Notes under the pieces: model-generated | What the model saw: the letters and a program-made list of their open reading frames with translations, nothing else | What the model was told of the DNA's origin: nothing | The model's database searches: none | Made by a program: the position numbers and the translations under genes | NCBI GenBank assembly: GCA_034401135.1 | Contig: JAWZSP010000003.1 | Location: 4,154,001-4,218,000 of the forward strand | Reading direction: 5' to 3' | From: Volutella citrinella | Lineage: Eukaryota; Ascomycota; Sordariomycetes; Hypocreales; Nectriaceae | DNA: 64,000 nucleotides | Shown: piece after piece, positions 46,040 to 55,862 of the stretch | Layout of the letters: every line of letters starts with the position of its first letter | How positions within the stretch are numbered: position 1 is the first letter of the stretch

Positions 46040-48001
46040 ATGAGTCTTTCTCTCAAGCACATTCCCTGCCCGGCCGGCAACAAGTGCACAGCGTTCCACT
46101 GCATCTTCGGTCACGAAAATGAACAGCCGGCCCCTCAACCAGCAACTGCCCTCAATGATTCGGACAGCAGGCGGCAGCACGCAGATGCAAATTCCGCCAG
46201 CCAAGATATGCCACGGAAGCGCGTCAAGACCGGATCAGATGCGCCGGGAACACCTGCCAAAGCCTCGTCAGCTGTGCCAGACTCCCCATCAGGCCCGACC
46301 CCGGCCTCAGACAAGCTGCCCAGGACCATTGCCCGCACCATATCTCCCCCGCCACTGAAGCGAAAGGCACCGTCCTCGGATGGGAAGCCTCAAACAAGAC
46401 CTAGCACAGCGTCACGGCCTGTCGCACAAGCCACCCCTTCGCGCCCTTCACCTCTGCCCAAATCTGCCTCTTCCACGCCCAAGAAGGCTGAGTCACTAAA
46501 TCCTCGCTTGCTGAAGAGCTCCCCCGCTAGTCATGAGATCCGCCTCAGGTTGTTGAAGATGCTCTACCAGGAGTTTGTGCGACTGAACAAGGAGCTTCAA
46601 AAGAATGCCAAAGGACCCGAGAAGCGCCTGGTCTGCTCCGACCAAACACTCATCGTCCGAGCCTTGGATGAAGAGCAGCAAACCGCCATACACAAGCCAG
46701 CCGTCTACTCGAATGTCATGAAAAACCTGGTTATGCAATACAAACGCATGAAAGTTGACCAGTGGAAAACCGAGCGAGAAGAGGAGAGGAAGAAGATGCT
46801 GCAGGCAGAGAACCCAGACCAGGCGGCTTCGGAGCCCGCCAAGCCGATAGAAACTGGTCTCACACCTGCTCAGGAGGTCAAGCTGATACACCAACTCTTG
46901 ACGCCCATAGACAAGCTGGCAGAGCACGGATATGTGCCCGTGGTGCCGACGGACGAGGCCATCGAGAAGGCCAGACAAGGTGTGGAGGCGGCAAAGGGCT
47001 GGGAGAAGTGCGATCGGTGCCAGCAGCGCTTCCAAGTCTTCCCGGGCAGGCGAGAAGAAGATGGCGCACTTACGTCTGGCGGTACATGCACCTTTCACTG
47101 GGGCAAGACATTTATCGCCCCCAAGGCGCCTGGCGACCAAACCAGACAGCCAAAACGATACCAGTGCTGCGGCCAGGAGGTCGGAGACTCAGTGGGGTGC
47201 TTTACGAGGGACCATCACGTTTTCAAGGCGAGCGATGCCAAGAGACTGGCCACCACGCTGAATTTCAAGGAGACGCCCGAGAACAGTCTGGCCCCGACAG
47301 ACAGGGCCGTCTGTTTTGACTGCGAGATGGGCTATACCGTCTATGGCATGGAGCTGATCCGTCTGACGGCAACGTCGTGGCCAACCGGGGAGGAGCTGCT
47401 GGATGTCTTGGTACGCCCCCTTGGCGAGATCTTGGACCTCAACTCTCGGTACTCTGGCGTCTGGCCTGAAGACCTCGCCCAGGCACAACCGTGGTCAGCC
47501 GACGACCCAAAGCCGGCTAAGAGCGGCGATGAGACGGGCAGCGAGGACGGCGAGCTGAAGCCTAAGAAGAAGAGGCTCAAGATTGTCTCGTCGCCCGAGG
47601 TCGCGCGCGACCTGCTCTTCTCCCTCTTGGCGCCCAGCACGCCCCTGATCGGCCACGGCCTGGAGAACGACCTCAACTCGGTGCGCATCGTGCACCCGAC
47701 GCTGGTCGACACGATCCTGCTGTACCCGCACAAGGCTGGGCTCCCCTTCCGGTACGGGCTGAAGATGCTCATGAACGTGCACCTCAACCGCCAGATCCAG
47801 CAGGAGACGGGCCCCAAAATGCTGGGACACGACTCGGCCGAGGACGCCAGGGCTGCGGGGGACTTGGTGCGACTCAAGATTAGAAACAAGTGGATAGACA
47901 TGCAGCGGCAGGGCTGGAAGTTGTCCCAAGGCCAGTTTGTTGGGCCAGCCGGTGGCGTCTTGACGGAGGAGTTTATCGAGGGTACTCAACAGTTGGTCTA
48001 G
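46040..48001 (+). CDS. RNA exonuclease, REX3/REXO1 type (DEDDh)
   Basis: This is a 3'-5' exoribonuclease of the DEDDh class; yeast Rex3 trims RNase MRP RNA and other small RNAs. The gene is one exon, 653 residues. The DEDDh residues are visible: Asp427 and Glu429 in FDCEMG, Asp near 544 in GHGLENDL, His597 and Asp602 in HDSAEDARAAGDL. The N-terminus has a C-x5-C-x4-C-x3-H pattern (Cys10, 16, 21, His25), a CCCH-type finger. A second metal-binding-like region, CDRCQQRF...CTFHWG...YQCCGQE...GCFTRDHHVF, lies at about 316-397 and is usual in this family. Residues 30-150 are Ser/Pro/Lys-rich and disordered. Confidence 0.9.
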   Translation: MSLSLKHIPCPAGNKCTAFHCIFGHENEQPAPQPATALNDSDSRRQHADANSASQDMPRKRVKTGSDAPGTPAKASSAVPDSPSGPTPASDKLPRTIARTISPPPLKRKAPSSDGKPQTRPSTASRPVAQATPSRPSPLPKSASSTPKKAESLNPRLLKSSPASHEIRLRLLKMLYQEFVRLNKELQKNAKGPEKRLVCSDQTLIVRALDEEQQTAIHKPAVYSNVMKNLVMQYKRMKVDQWKTEREEERKKMLQAENPDQAASEPAKPIETGLTPAQEVKLIHQLLTPIDKLAEHGYVPVVPTDEAIEKARQGVEAAKGWEKCDRCQQRFQVFPGRREEDGALTSGGTCTFHWGKTFIAPKAPGDQTRQPKRYQCCGQEVGDSVGCFTRDHHVFKASDAKRLATTLNFKETPENSLAPTDRAVCFDCEMGYTVYGMELIRLTATSWPTGEELLDVLVRPLGEILDLNSRYSGVWPEDLAQAQPWSADDPKPAKSGDETGSEDGELKPKKKRLKIVSSPEVARDLLFSLLAPSTPLIGHGLENDLNSVRIVHPTLVDTILLYPHKAGLPFRYGLKMLMNVHLNRQIQQETGPKMLGHDSAEDARAAGDLVRLKIRNKWIDMQRQGWKLSQGQFVGPAGGVLTEEFIEGTQQLV

Positions 48002-48161
48002 CTCCAGCAGATAGTGGCATGAAGTTTGCCGCAATGTAACATCACATATTCTAGCGTTTTGCTGAGGCTGTGGCCTCTCTTGTGAGCCGTGGTGCTTCCC
48101 ACACATGGCTGAACCGATATACTGCCCTGTGTTATATGCTTGCCCCCATCACCATCATACT

Positions 48162-48260
48162 AATCCTAACAAACAGGGCAACCCTAACAAAGAGTCCTAA
48201 CAAAGAGGGCAATCCTAACGAACAATGCAATCCTAACAAGAAGGGCAATCCTAACATGAA
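48162..48260 (+). repeat. Degenerate 18-bp tandem repeat
   Basis: About five to six imperfect copies of AATCCTAACAAAGAGGGC occur in a row, one shortened. Translated in one frame it yields an Asn-Pro-Asn-Lys pattern, but there is no supported gene around it. Confidence 0.75.
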
Positions 48261-48733
48261 TACAACCCCTTACCTGAATGTGGTAATCTTCATCTGAACC
48301 ATAGCCCCTAACCTGAACCTGCCAGCCAAATCATCTTGGAAAACCCAGGCTTATTCATATATTGCCGCTGGTTTCGGTTCCGAATTGTTTTGTACGTGCA
48401 ACAATTTGAAGGCTTCCCCGTGACTGCAACTGTCCAAACTTGGTAAGTATTTGCCTCTGACAGCTCCACGGCAGGTGCCTACCAGGTGCCCGTTAGTTGT
48501 CTGCCAGTGTGCTCTCAAGGTGCCCGGGTGATTCATTCTCCCCCCACTACTTCAGGAAGGAAATTTTCCTCTCTCATTCCCTCATTCCTCACTCCTTCAC
48601 ACCTTCCTTACGCGAACCTACTAGAGTATGCTCTCCCCATGGCACCACCCCCTTCCAGGACTAACAGTCTACACTAGCCAAGCATCGACGATGGAAGATG
48701 AAGACTTGATCACCCTGAGCGGCCAAATCTAGC

Positions 48734-49472
48734 CAGAGCTGGACTCATCACAAGAAGAATCAGAAGACCAGGTTAAAGCGGGCAAGAGTGCACGCAACAG
48801 TGCCCTTCACCCAGCGAAAGAATTAGCCAGAATTCTTTACCAAGCTGGCCTGGGCGTTCCAAATGGGACAAGTGCATGCTTTTGTTCGACATTCGATGGG
48901 AACAAACGTTCGCAAGGATGACCTCTTTCGCCAACTGTCGCGTATGCTCAGCCCGTCTTTCATCAACGTCATGAAGGCCCGGTGCGAGAGATTTGACCGA
49001 CTTGGATGAGCTAGCAGGCTACAGATCACCTGAACGAGAAAATCGACAAGATCTGGGCCATTTCCTACGAATACCAAGCAAGACCCAAGCCCACCGGAGG
49101 GAGGGGGTTCTTCCGGCCGCAGAAATTTCGGCACCTTCACCCGCAACATTGGCCGGCAAATCAAGAAGGTCATTTCAAAAAGAAACCTGAATGACTAAGG
49201 CTGCCAATGCCACTCCGGGCACAGGAAGGGCACAGGGCTGGTCTGCTGGCTCGGAGTGAGTGGGCAGGAGGTTCTGAGCGTGATTAGGCTGGCAAGTTCA
49301 TGTTTGGCTCTACTTTCGGATCAGGATTTGCACATTCAAGTTAGGGATAATGGTTTTTTTAGTATTGGCAAGTTCGGGTTTGATCAGGATTTGCCTTCTA
49401 TGTTAGGATTCTTTCCTGTATGCACCCTTAGGGCCTAAATACAGTCAGAGCTGGACTTACCACAAGAAGAAT
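48734..49472 (+). repeat. Pair of 27-bp direct repeats bracketing about 0.7 kb
   Basis: A 27-base segment starting CAGAGCTGGACT and ending CACAAGAAGAAT occurs at 48734-48760 and 49446-49472, identical at 25 of 27 positions. Both copies lie in the degenerate region. Confidence 0.7.
49291..49410 (+). repeat. Imperfect local duplication of about 50-75 bp
   Basis: The motif GGCAAGTTC...GTTTG...ATCAGGATTTGC appears twice in tandem, starting at 49291 and 49367, with different internal spacing. Confidence 0.55.
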
Positions 49473-49804
49473 TAAATCTCAGGATTCAATTCCATTGTCC
49501 AGTAATTACAAGGATCCCATGGAGTGCAGTTTTAGACGAGGCTCTTAGAGAGATTCCGTGGCCATGGCTCGCATAGGGTACAGTAGACTTCATGCCGTGT
49601 TGAGCCTGTGGCATTCACTAGTAGTTTCAAACCTCACGCGGACAGCTGGTCATCATCAAAGGGTGATATTTTTGAGGCAGGGTTGGTATTCCCTGTTGCT
49701 CATTCCTAGAAATACATGTTTGCCCGATGGCCATTATCCATCACCAGCTATAAGTGGGGAGTTCCCAGTTCCGATACATCTTTTTGTACAATGGTCTGAC
49801 TCGT

Positions 49805-50703
49805 CTACGCCTTGCCGACACTGAGCAGGTACTGGCCACCCTGCTTTCCGCCGGGCAGGTAGGCCACGTTGGGGTTCGTGGACAGGGTCGCGGCGATTTC
49901 TCTGCTGGCCTCGATCTTTCGGATCTGGATCAGGCCGTCGCCGGACTTGCTGATGGCCTTGCTGATGGCCTCGGCGCTCTCGGACTCTCCCTCGGCGCGG
50001 ATGACGTTGGCCTGGCGCTCCTGCTCGGCGCGCTCGACGATGAAGCGAGCACGCTCGGCGTCCTGCTGGGCAATCTGCTTCTGCTCGACGGCCTTGGTGA
50101 ACTCGCGGCCAAAGGTCATGTGGGTGATGGACACGTCCTCAAGGGCAATGTTGAACTCGGACGCACGGCGGGTCAGGTCGGCGCGGATGCGCTCGGAAAC
50201 TTGCTCACGCTGGGTGATGAGCTCGGCGGCATCAAACTGGGCCACGATGGACTTGAGGACTTCGTTTCCGATGGAGGGCAGGACACGCTCATCGTAGTCG
50301 GCGCCGAGGTTCTACATGTAGGGTTAGCTACGTAACGGGGATGGATCGGGAAGGAAGAGGAGGGCCCACTGACCTGGTAGATCTTGGGGAGAGCCTGGAC
50401 ATTGGGTCGGTGCAGCACTCGCAGCGTCAAGCTGACCATCTGCAGATCCTTGCTACCCGTCGTGGTCGCGATGTTCCGGGGCTTGGTTCGCACGTCGAAG
50501 ATGACGGCTCGTTGCAGCCAGGGGACGAGGAAGTGAGTGCCCTCGTTGACGACGTTCTCCTTGACACCGACGAATCGATCGAAGATGACGGCGCGGGAGC
50601 CACCCTTGACGTCGTAGATGGACTGGCTGGCCAAGAGACCACCGGCTGTGAGAGGGACCGCCATGCGGTACACCCAGTTGAGGGCCCTGGCGGCGGCTGC
50701 CAT
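49805..50703 (-). CDS. PHB1: Prohibitin 1 (PHB1)
   Basis: This is one half of the ring-shaped prohibitin complex of the mitochondrial inner membrane, which works with PHB2 in respiratory-complex assembly and m-AAA protease control. Exons 50374-50703 and 49805-50311 (62-nt intron) give 278 residues. An N-terminal hydrophobic anchor (about residues 12-30) precedes the Band-7/PHB domain: [40 protein letters not shown] and [20 protein letters not shown] (rebuilt across the splice). A coiled coil rich in Ala/Glu/Gln follows (about 175-225), then the conserved ...IEASREIA end and [13 protein letters not shown]. The gene shares a 365-bp intergenic region with QCR8. Confidence 0.97.
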
Positions 50704-51068
50704 CTTGTCGAAGATGCGTCGCGCGGCTGGCGGAGCGGTATGTGATTAGGCGGCGTAAGAGGAGGGGGCGGAGGCGGCCGGGCGAGTGTTCGGTCCCTGA
50801 TTTGATGCGAACGAGAGCTCTCGGAGACTGCGGCAGCGCTGGAGTTTGAAGCTCTTGCGGGATTGCTTGGCCACATCCGCCTGGGTGGTGGTTGATTTTT
50901 GGGTCATGTGGCGCTAGTCCGCTTTGGGGAAGCTCGGCTGATGGGGAAAGCCGGGTTCGACTCTGCGTTTTCTTGGACCGCCGCCTGAGAAATCCTGACC
51001 CTCTGACCTGTCCCATCACCGAAGGAATCTCCCATCGACTCGACTTCCGCCGTGCACAACCCGTCAAA
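50704..51068. promoter_or_regulatory. 365-bp bidirectional promoter region PHB1/QCR8
   Basis: Only 365 bases separate the two ATGs of divergently transcribed mitochondrial genes, so both promoters must lie here. I see no clear TATA box. Co-regulation is an inference from the spacing and shared organelle. Confidence 0.6.
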
Positions 51069-51826
51069 ATGAGACCCACGCAAGCTCTTCGAAGCGGTCA
51101 CGCCGACCCCGTCAACGGCCAGTACGTTTTCGTCCCCGACCCGAGGCCAATTGGGCGCGGGCTGCCGTGCGGCTTTTCCACCTGCGATTGCTGCCCATGG
51201 CGGCGCTGTCCCGACGACCTCGTGCGGCCTCAATGAAGAATGGGCTTGATGCTGACTTGTGCTTCTAGCTACCTTGGCGACTGGGGCAACTTTGGTGAGT
51301 GCCTTTTTGCTGCGAGAACCGACTGGACTTGGTCCGATGGATGCGAGACGGACGAACGGGATGAGCACGGGGGGAGGATCTACGACGATTGAATCGAAAG
51401 ACGCATGACCACCGCGCTCATCCCGAAGACCTGCGGCTCTCAATCGCCCGTCGGCATTGATCACGTCGAGTTGGAGGATGTCGAACGGAGGCTAGAACGC
51501 GAACTAACCAGTGATACAGGTGGTGAGAAGCAGCGCGGCATCGTCACCTACGGTCTGTCCGGCAACCGACAGAACGCCTTCGCCGGTGCTGGCCACGACG
51601 CCATCTTCAACACCTTCCGCCGCACCCGCTCCCAGATCTTCTTCTGGCTCCCTCCTCTGATTGCCGGCTACTACATCATGAGCTGGGCCACCGAGCGGTA
51701 TGTTCTACTTGCCAAGGCTCTCTCATGCGGCCACTTCATGTCCACACCCGAGACTGACTGTATCACAGCAACCACTACCTGAACTCCAAGGCAGGACGTG
51801 CCGAGTTCGGTGAGGAGGAGGAATAA
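51069..51826 (+). CDS. QCR8: Cytochrome bc1 complex subunit 8 (QCR8)
   Basis: This is the ubiquinone-binding-protein-type small subunit of complex III with one transmembrane helix. Four exons, 51069-51121, 51269-51294, 51520-51697 and 51769-51826, give 104 residues, the usual length. It reads MRPTQALRSG..., then GEKQRGIVTYGLSGNRQ, the FRRTRSQIFFWLPPLIAGYY helix region, and NHYLNSKAGRAEFGEEEE at the end. The second exon is only 26 nt (YLGDWGNF). The three introns are 147, 225 and 71 nt, so introns occupy more of the gene than coding sequence. Splice frames agree throughout. Confidence 0.95.
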
Positions 51827-52423
51827 ATTGATGCTTTGGGAAACGACGAAATTGTTGGAGTAGAGCTGGTCCTCCGGGACGCATTGTACATCATGGCTTA
51901 GACCTGGGGATGCAATAGACAATTGTCACACCATTTTATATGTCACTGTGCCATTTCCCCCGTCCCAATCATCATCTGTGCCACAAACGCCGTGCTTGGA
52001 GGCAATGGCAGATTATTGTTATGCGCTCACAACCATCCTTCTGCGCTCATCGACCCGTAATGGAGATTGCGGCGTCCTTGATTGGGCCTGGCCAGTTCGT
52101 CTCCATCGCAAGTCACGTGCTCTCGCTGAAGCTCCCACTGACCTGGCGCGGAGCCGGCGCTACGAATCGCCGAGCACTGTGCGCGCAGCTCCCCTCACCG
52201 AAGAAAAAAAGTTCGAGCACTGCAAGAAAAATTTCGAGGTTCCGTGGAGGCTGCGTTTCGACGGAAAGAGACCAAGACAAAAAACACCCAACCACCACCA
52301 AACACCTCACCTCCCTCCCAATTGGACCCCGCGATCCGACCGACCGCCGGATCTCGAGCATTCCACTTCGTTTCATCAGACTTTCAACCCGTTTCGCCGA
52401 CCGCACACCGGTAAACCGCAGCC
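51827..52423. other. Intergenic region with NHP2 promoter
   Basis: This stretch contains the QCR8 3' flank and the NHP2 promoter and leader. One CACGTG lies at 52114-52119. No gene is seen. Confidence 0.6.
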
Positions 52424-53287
52424 ATGGCCGCCGACAAGCCCGATAAGAAGGAGAAGAAGGACAAGAAGCGCAGCGACGAGAGCGGCGTGTCCAAGTCCAA
52501 GAAGGACAAGAAGGACAAGAAGGATAAGAAGGAGAAGCTCGCCGCCGCCCTCGAGGAGAAGCTGCAGCAGGATGCCGCCGCGCAGAGCGGTGTTGCCAAG
52601 GGCGCCGCCGAGGACGACTCGGACGCCGAGGAGGTCGCCAAGGTCGACGACCTGCCGCTCGAGCGCACCGTTGTGCCGTTTGCCATCCCCGTGGCCGACG
52701 AGAAGGGCATGAAGAAGGTTTACAAGACCATTCGCAAGGGTATGTTCCTACTCCCAATGGGCTGTGGTTCGGCTGTAGCCCTCAGGCACACGACCATGAT
52801 GCCACGGCTGTCCATGCACGGACAGCCGGTCTAGTAGTACCAATTGCGTTCACAAAGGCTAACACTGTCTCTCTAAACAGCCGCCAAGCACAACACCCTC
52901 AAGCGTGGTGTCAAGGAGGTCGTCAAGACGCTCCGCAAGTCGGCCGCCTCCGGCCCCGGCAACACCGCCTTCCCCGGCGTGGTCATCATTGCCGGCGACA
53001 TCTCGCCCCAGGACGTCATCTCCCACATCCCCGTCCTGTGCGAGGACCACAACGTTCCCTTCATCTTCGTCACCTCCCGCGCTGAGCTCGGTGCCGCTGC
53101 CAAGACCAAGCGCCCTACCAGCGTCGTCATGATCATGGAGAAGGCCGACGGCAAGAAGGCTGTTATTGCCTCAGGGGACGACGACGGCGAGGCTTTTGGC
53201 GACAGCTTCGCCTCCCTCGTCAAGTACATCCAGAAGGAGTCGAGCAAGCAGTGCTTCTGGGCCAAGGGCGAGTCGTCAAAGCTCTGA
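52424..53287 (+). CDS. NHP2: H/ACA snoRNP core protein NHP2
   Basis: This is an L7Ae-family protein of the H/ACA ribonucleoprotein that guides pseudouridylation and rRNA processing; partners are Cbf5/dyskerin, Nop10 and Gar1. Exons 52424-52739 and 52881-53287 (141-nt intron) give 240 residues. The first 40 residues are Lys/Asp/Glu repeats (KKDKKDKKDKKEK). The L7Ae fold begins near residue 100 and shows KAAKHNTLKRGVKEVVKTLR, FPGVVIIAGDISPQDVISHI, PVLCEDHNVPFIFV and AAKTKRPTSVVMI. The intron carries a small perfect hairpin, listed separately. Confidence 0.94.
52805..52828 (+). other. Perfect 9-bp hairpin inside the NHP2 intron
   Basis: CGGCTGTCC (52805-52813) pairs with GGACAGCCG (52820-52828) across a six-base loop. 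A weaker 5-bp stem (52759-52763 with 52777-52781) lies upstream in the same intron. Confidence 0.6.
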
Positions 53288-53889
53288 AGGGTGGGATTGG
53301 TGGCATAGAGAGACGCTTCGAGTGGTGTCATGTTTACGGCGGAAAGCGTGCCCTGTGAGGGTCATTATGTTGGAAGACTCTGGATGACAGGCGCGGGATG
53401 ATCTGGGTGTATAATACCAGAGACTTGGCCGACTGATTATGGCCAATGGCTTGGCGGCGTTCAGGTACTATTTACTACTTGCATTGAAAATGGGAGACAT
53501 GATTTCTTGCATTGCCGCTTCGGGGATTTGCTGGTCACTGTGATGTCATTGTCCGCGCTCACGCGGGTGCCGCCATTACAGCTCACACAGTCCATGGCTC
53601 ATGATTGATTTGAGAGATCTCACGGGTTGCCATGGCGCAAGTCAGACTCTTCAAGGAGATTAAATTACATAGCCAGAAGGCCTTGACTAGGTAGGTACAG
53701 AATGCTTGGCAGCAAGCCAGGGCGTGTCAAAGGGACGACAAGAAACCAACGAAGCAACAGTCAGGGATTCCCTCGCGTCCGCAACGTAGCCCGTCGTTCC
53801 ACCCGAATAGCACACAGGAGCGCTCATCGCTCACTCCCGCTCCGACCCGGCCTGACTCTCCGGGCGTCAGGTCGGACTCGGCTCACTCC
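53288..53889. other. Intergenic region between convergent genes
   Basis: This stretch contains the 3' flanks of NHP2 and the small membrane-protein gene. No gene is seen. Confidence 0.6.
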
Positions 53890-54572
53890 TTAGTCGAAGG
53901 GGTTGGTCCGGGTTCCCCACCAGGTCAGGAAGACGGACAGGCCAACAGTCTCGATGAGCTTGGCAGCGAGGCTGACGCCGACAGTGTCGAGGGGCCGCTT
54001 CTCGACGAAGACCTGGGAGATGTACTAGAAGATGAACATTAGCATTCAACCCGGAGTGATCGACGACGAGAGATGGTGCAGAGAACATACGCCGGGGGCA
54101 GAGGTGGCAAAGAAGATGAGACTGCCGAGGTAGGCGGCGCCCTTGTAGCTCAGAGTGCCGGTGGCATTGATGAGGGCGCCGACGCCGTAGCTCTGGAGGG
54201 CCGAGCCGATGAGCGAGGTGCCCCAGGCGACGGCGGCGCCGCTGGCCTCCTTGGAGCGGAGGAACTCCTCCTTGGTGTTGGCGAGCTTGGCGCGCTGGTA
54301 GGTCTGGCCGAAGATGGGCGACAGCACGGCGAGCTCGACGCCGTGGTTGAAGGCGGTGCCGAGGGCAATGGCCGAGGGCTTGACGGGGGGGAGGTCTGCG
54401 ATGAAGGTGTTAGAGGATGTTGACTCTCACGATGCTGCCGTTTCTGGTGGTTTCTTTTCCCAACTCATATTTTGGTGCATTGCCACATGACCAGTGGAAC
54501 AAACAAACGGAAACGGCAGAAACGGCAGCAGTGAGGGGGCGCGAGGGAGAGAGACTGACAGTGCAGAGCCAT
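53890..54572 (-). CDS. Small multi-span membrane protein (DUF1761-like)
   Basis: Exons 54560-54572, 54091-54395 and 53890-54024 give 150 residues. The first exon is 13 nt (MALH plus one base) before a 164-nt intron. Four hydrophobic segments are visible, around AIALGTAFNHGVELAVL, WGTSLIGSALQSYGVGALI, GAAYLGSLIFFATSAPGY and LAAKLIETVGLSVFLTWW. The length and layout recall the fungal DUF1761 family, whose function is unknown, but I could not confirm this. Splice signals and frames agree. There is no signal peptide distinct from the first helix. Confidence 0.7.
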
Positions 54573-55862
54573 GGTGTTTGGTGTAAGTGAAGCTGTGGTG
54601 ATGGTTATGGTACAGACGTTGGACGAGTAACAAAGCTCCTCTTGACCACGGAAGCAGCAGGCTCTCTATTTGTACCTCGTGCCTCCTCCCCCAACGCTGG
54701 ATCTCGATCGCCCTCGTCCCCCTTCGCACGGCGCCGTGGCTTGTGCCGCGTCCAGTCCCGGCGTGTCGTCACCAGATGTGATGATGTCACCATTTTTTCC
54801 CGCTGCTGAGACGTTTTGGTGTCCGCTGGAACGGAGGAGCGCCCACTGCGGGGGGGTTCCAAATTAATTCACTGTACCTACCTAGCTCTTGGGCCCTCCA
54901 CCATTCCCCCTCCGACACGGGATTAGCCACCTTTGCCAGCCTCCTTGCCTCCCAACCAGAAGATCTATGAGCAGCAAGATGGAGCTGTGGACGTGCGGCC
55001 ATGTTCGGCCCAGGGGCACGCAGGTACTTTGCCTAGCCCGGCGCTTTATGATGGTGTCACAGCGTCATCCTTTCTTGTCCTCGCTGGGGCTGTCCCGGAT
55101 CGGCCAAGGACGGCTTTCTTGGCTTCAAAAGCTCCCCACATGAGCAAGCGAGAGCTTGTTCGAGCGGGACAGGCGCATCATCAATCCTGGTTCCTGGCTG
55201 CCCCGGGGGGGAGCGACGTTCACTGCTCAGGGATGCGTGAGGAGGCACCTCGGCAGTGGTAGCCCTACCGGACACAAAACAAACGTCAAATCATCTCGTC
55301 ACTGGTTGGCCAGGGCTGGATTGCCATGGGAGGGCCCTGGCGGCTGCGTGTTCGTGAATGCAGCCACTGACAGGCCCTGGCAGTGTCTCATCTGTCGCTC
55401 GCCTGAACAGAACATCAGACCTGCCGTGGGGAACGGATTGGATGGACCTTGGGCGAACTGCGCTGGCGACTTGGTCACGGTGCCCTAATTTGCAGAGGGC
55501 GATGTACCACTGGCAGTGTTGAAGGGTGCATCTAGAGTAAGGTATGCTCACGTAGGCCATAGTCACTCGCTAGTACATGCCGTACGCTGTAACTGGAACA
55601 TCACCAGACTCAAGCCACCCGGAACGGAAAACCTGGGGGGGCGCCAAGGCAAGACCCTCGGGCGCAAAACCGCTAGTATCAATTCCATCACTCGCTCAAG
55701 ATGCCATTGTTGGCAAGTCCCAAAACTCCTCTTCTGCCACGGGCATCTTCTGTCTACCTATCTGTACAGTCGGGGCGGGGGAGGGGGACCAAGAGGTGCG
55801 TCCCGACCCCTCCGCCTCTCGTTCCCCCCACGTGTCGCCCTGTCATGGGCTTTTGTCTCTCT
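54573..55862. other. Intergenic region
   Basis: This stretch contains the upstream region of the small membrane-protein gene and the 3' flank of NEM1. A 208-codon plus-strand frame near 55516-56142 overlaps the NEM1 3' exon and has no family resemblance. Confidence 0.55.

Larger units (their letters stand above)
48002..49804. other. Gene-free, lower-GC region with degenerate repeats
   Basis: This stretch is visibly less GC-rich than its neighbours and carries the repeats listed separately. From 48690 a frame opens with an ATG but meets a TAG after 13 codons and further stops later. It could be the remains of a mobile element or a decayed gene. I see no terminal repeats, transposase or polymerase motif. 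Confidence 0.45.

Noticed and set aside
48162..48260. Interstitial telomere
   Set aside because: The CCTAAC cores are spaced by unrelated bases and do not form TTAGGG/CCCTAA tandem arrays.
48690..49190. Possible gag-like or other element ORF in the repeat region
   Set aside because: Stops interrupt it within 13 codons and no transposon domain can be recognised, so it is reported only as a degenerate region.
52740..52880. Intronic C/D or H/ACA snoRNA in NHP2
   Set aside because: A TGATG core occurs but no D box pairs with it, and no H box or correctly placed ACA is visible.
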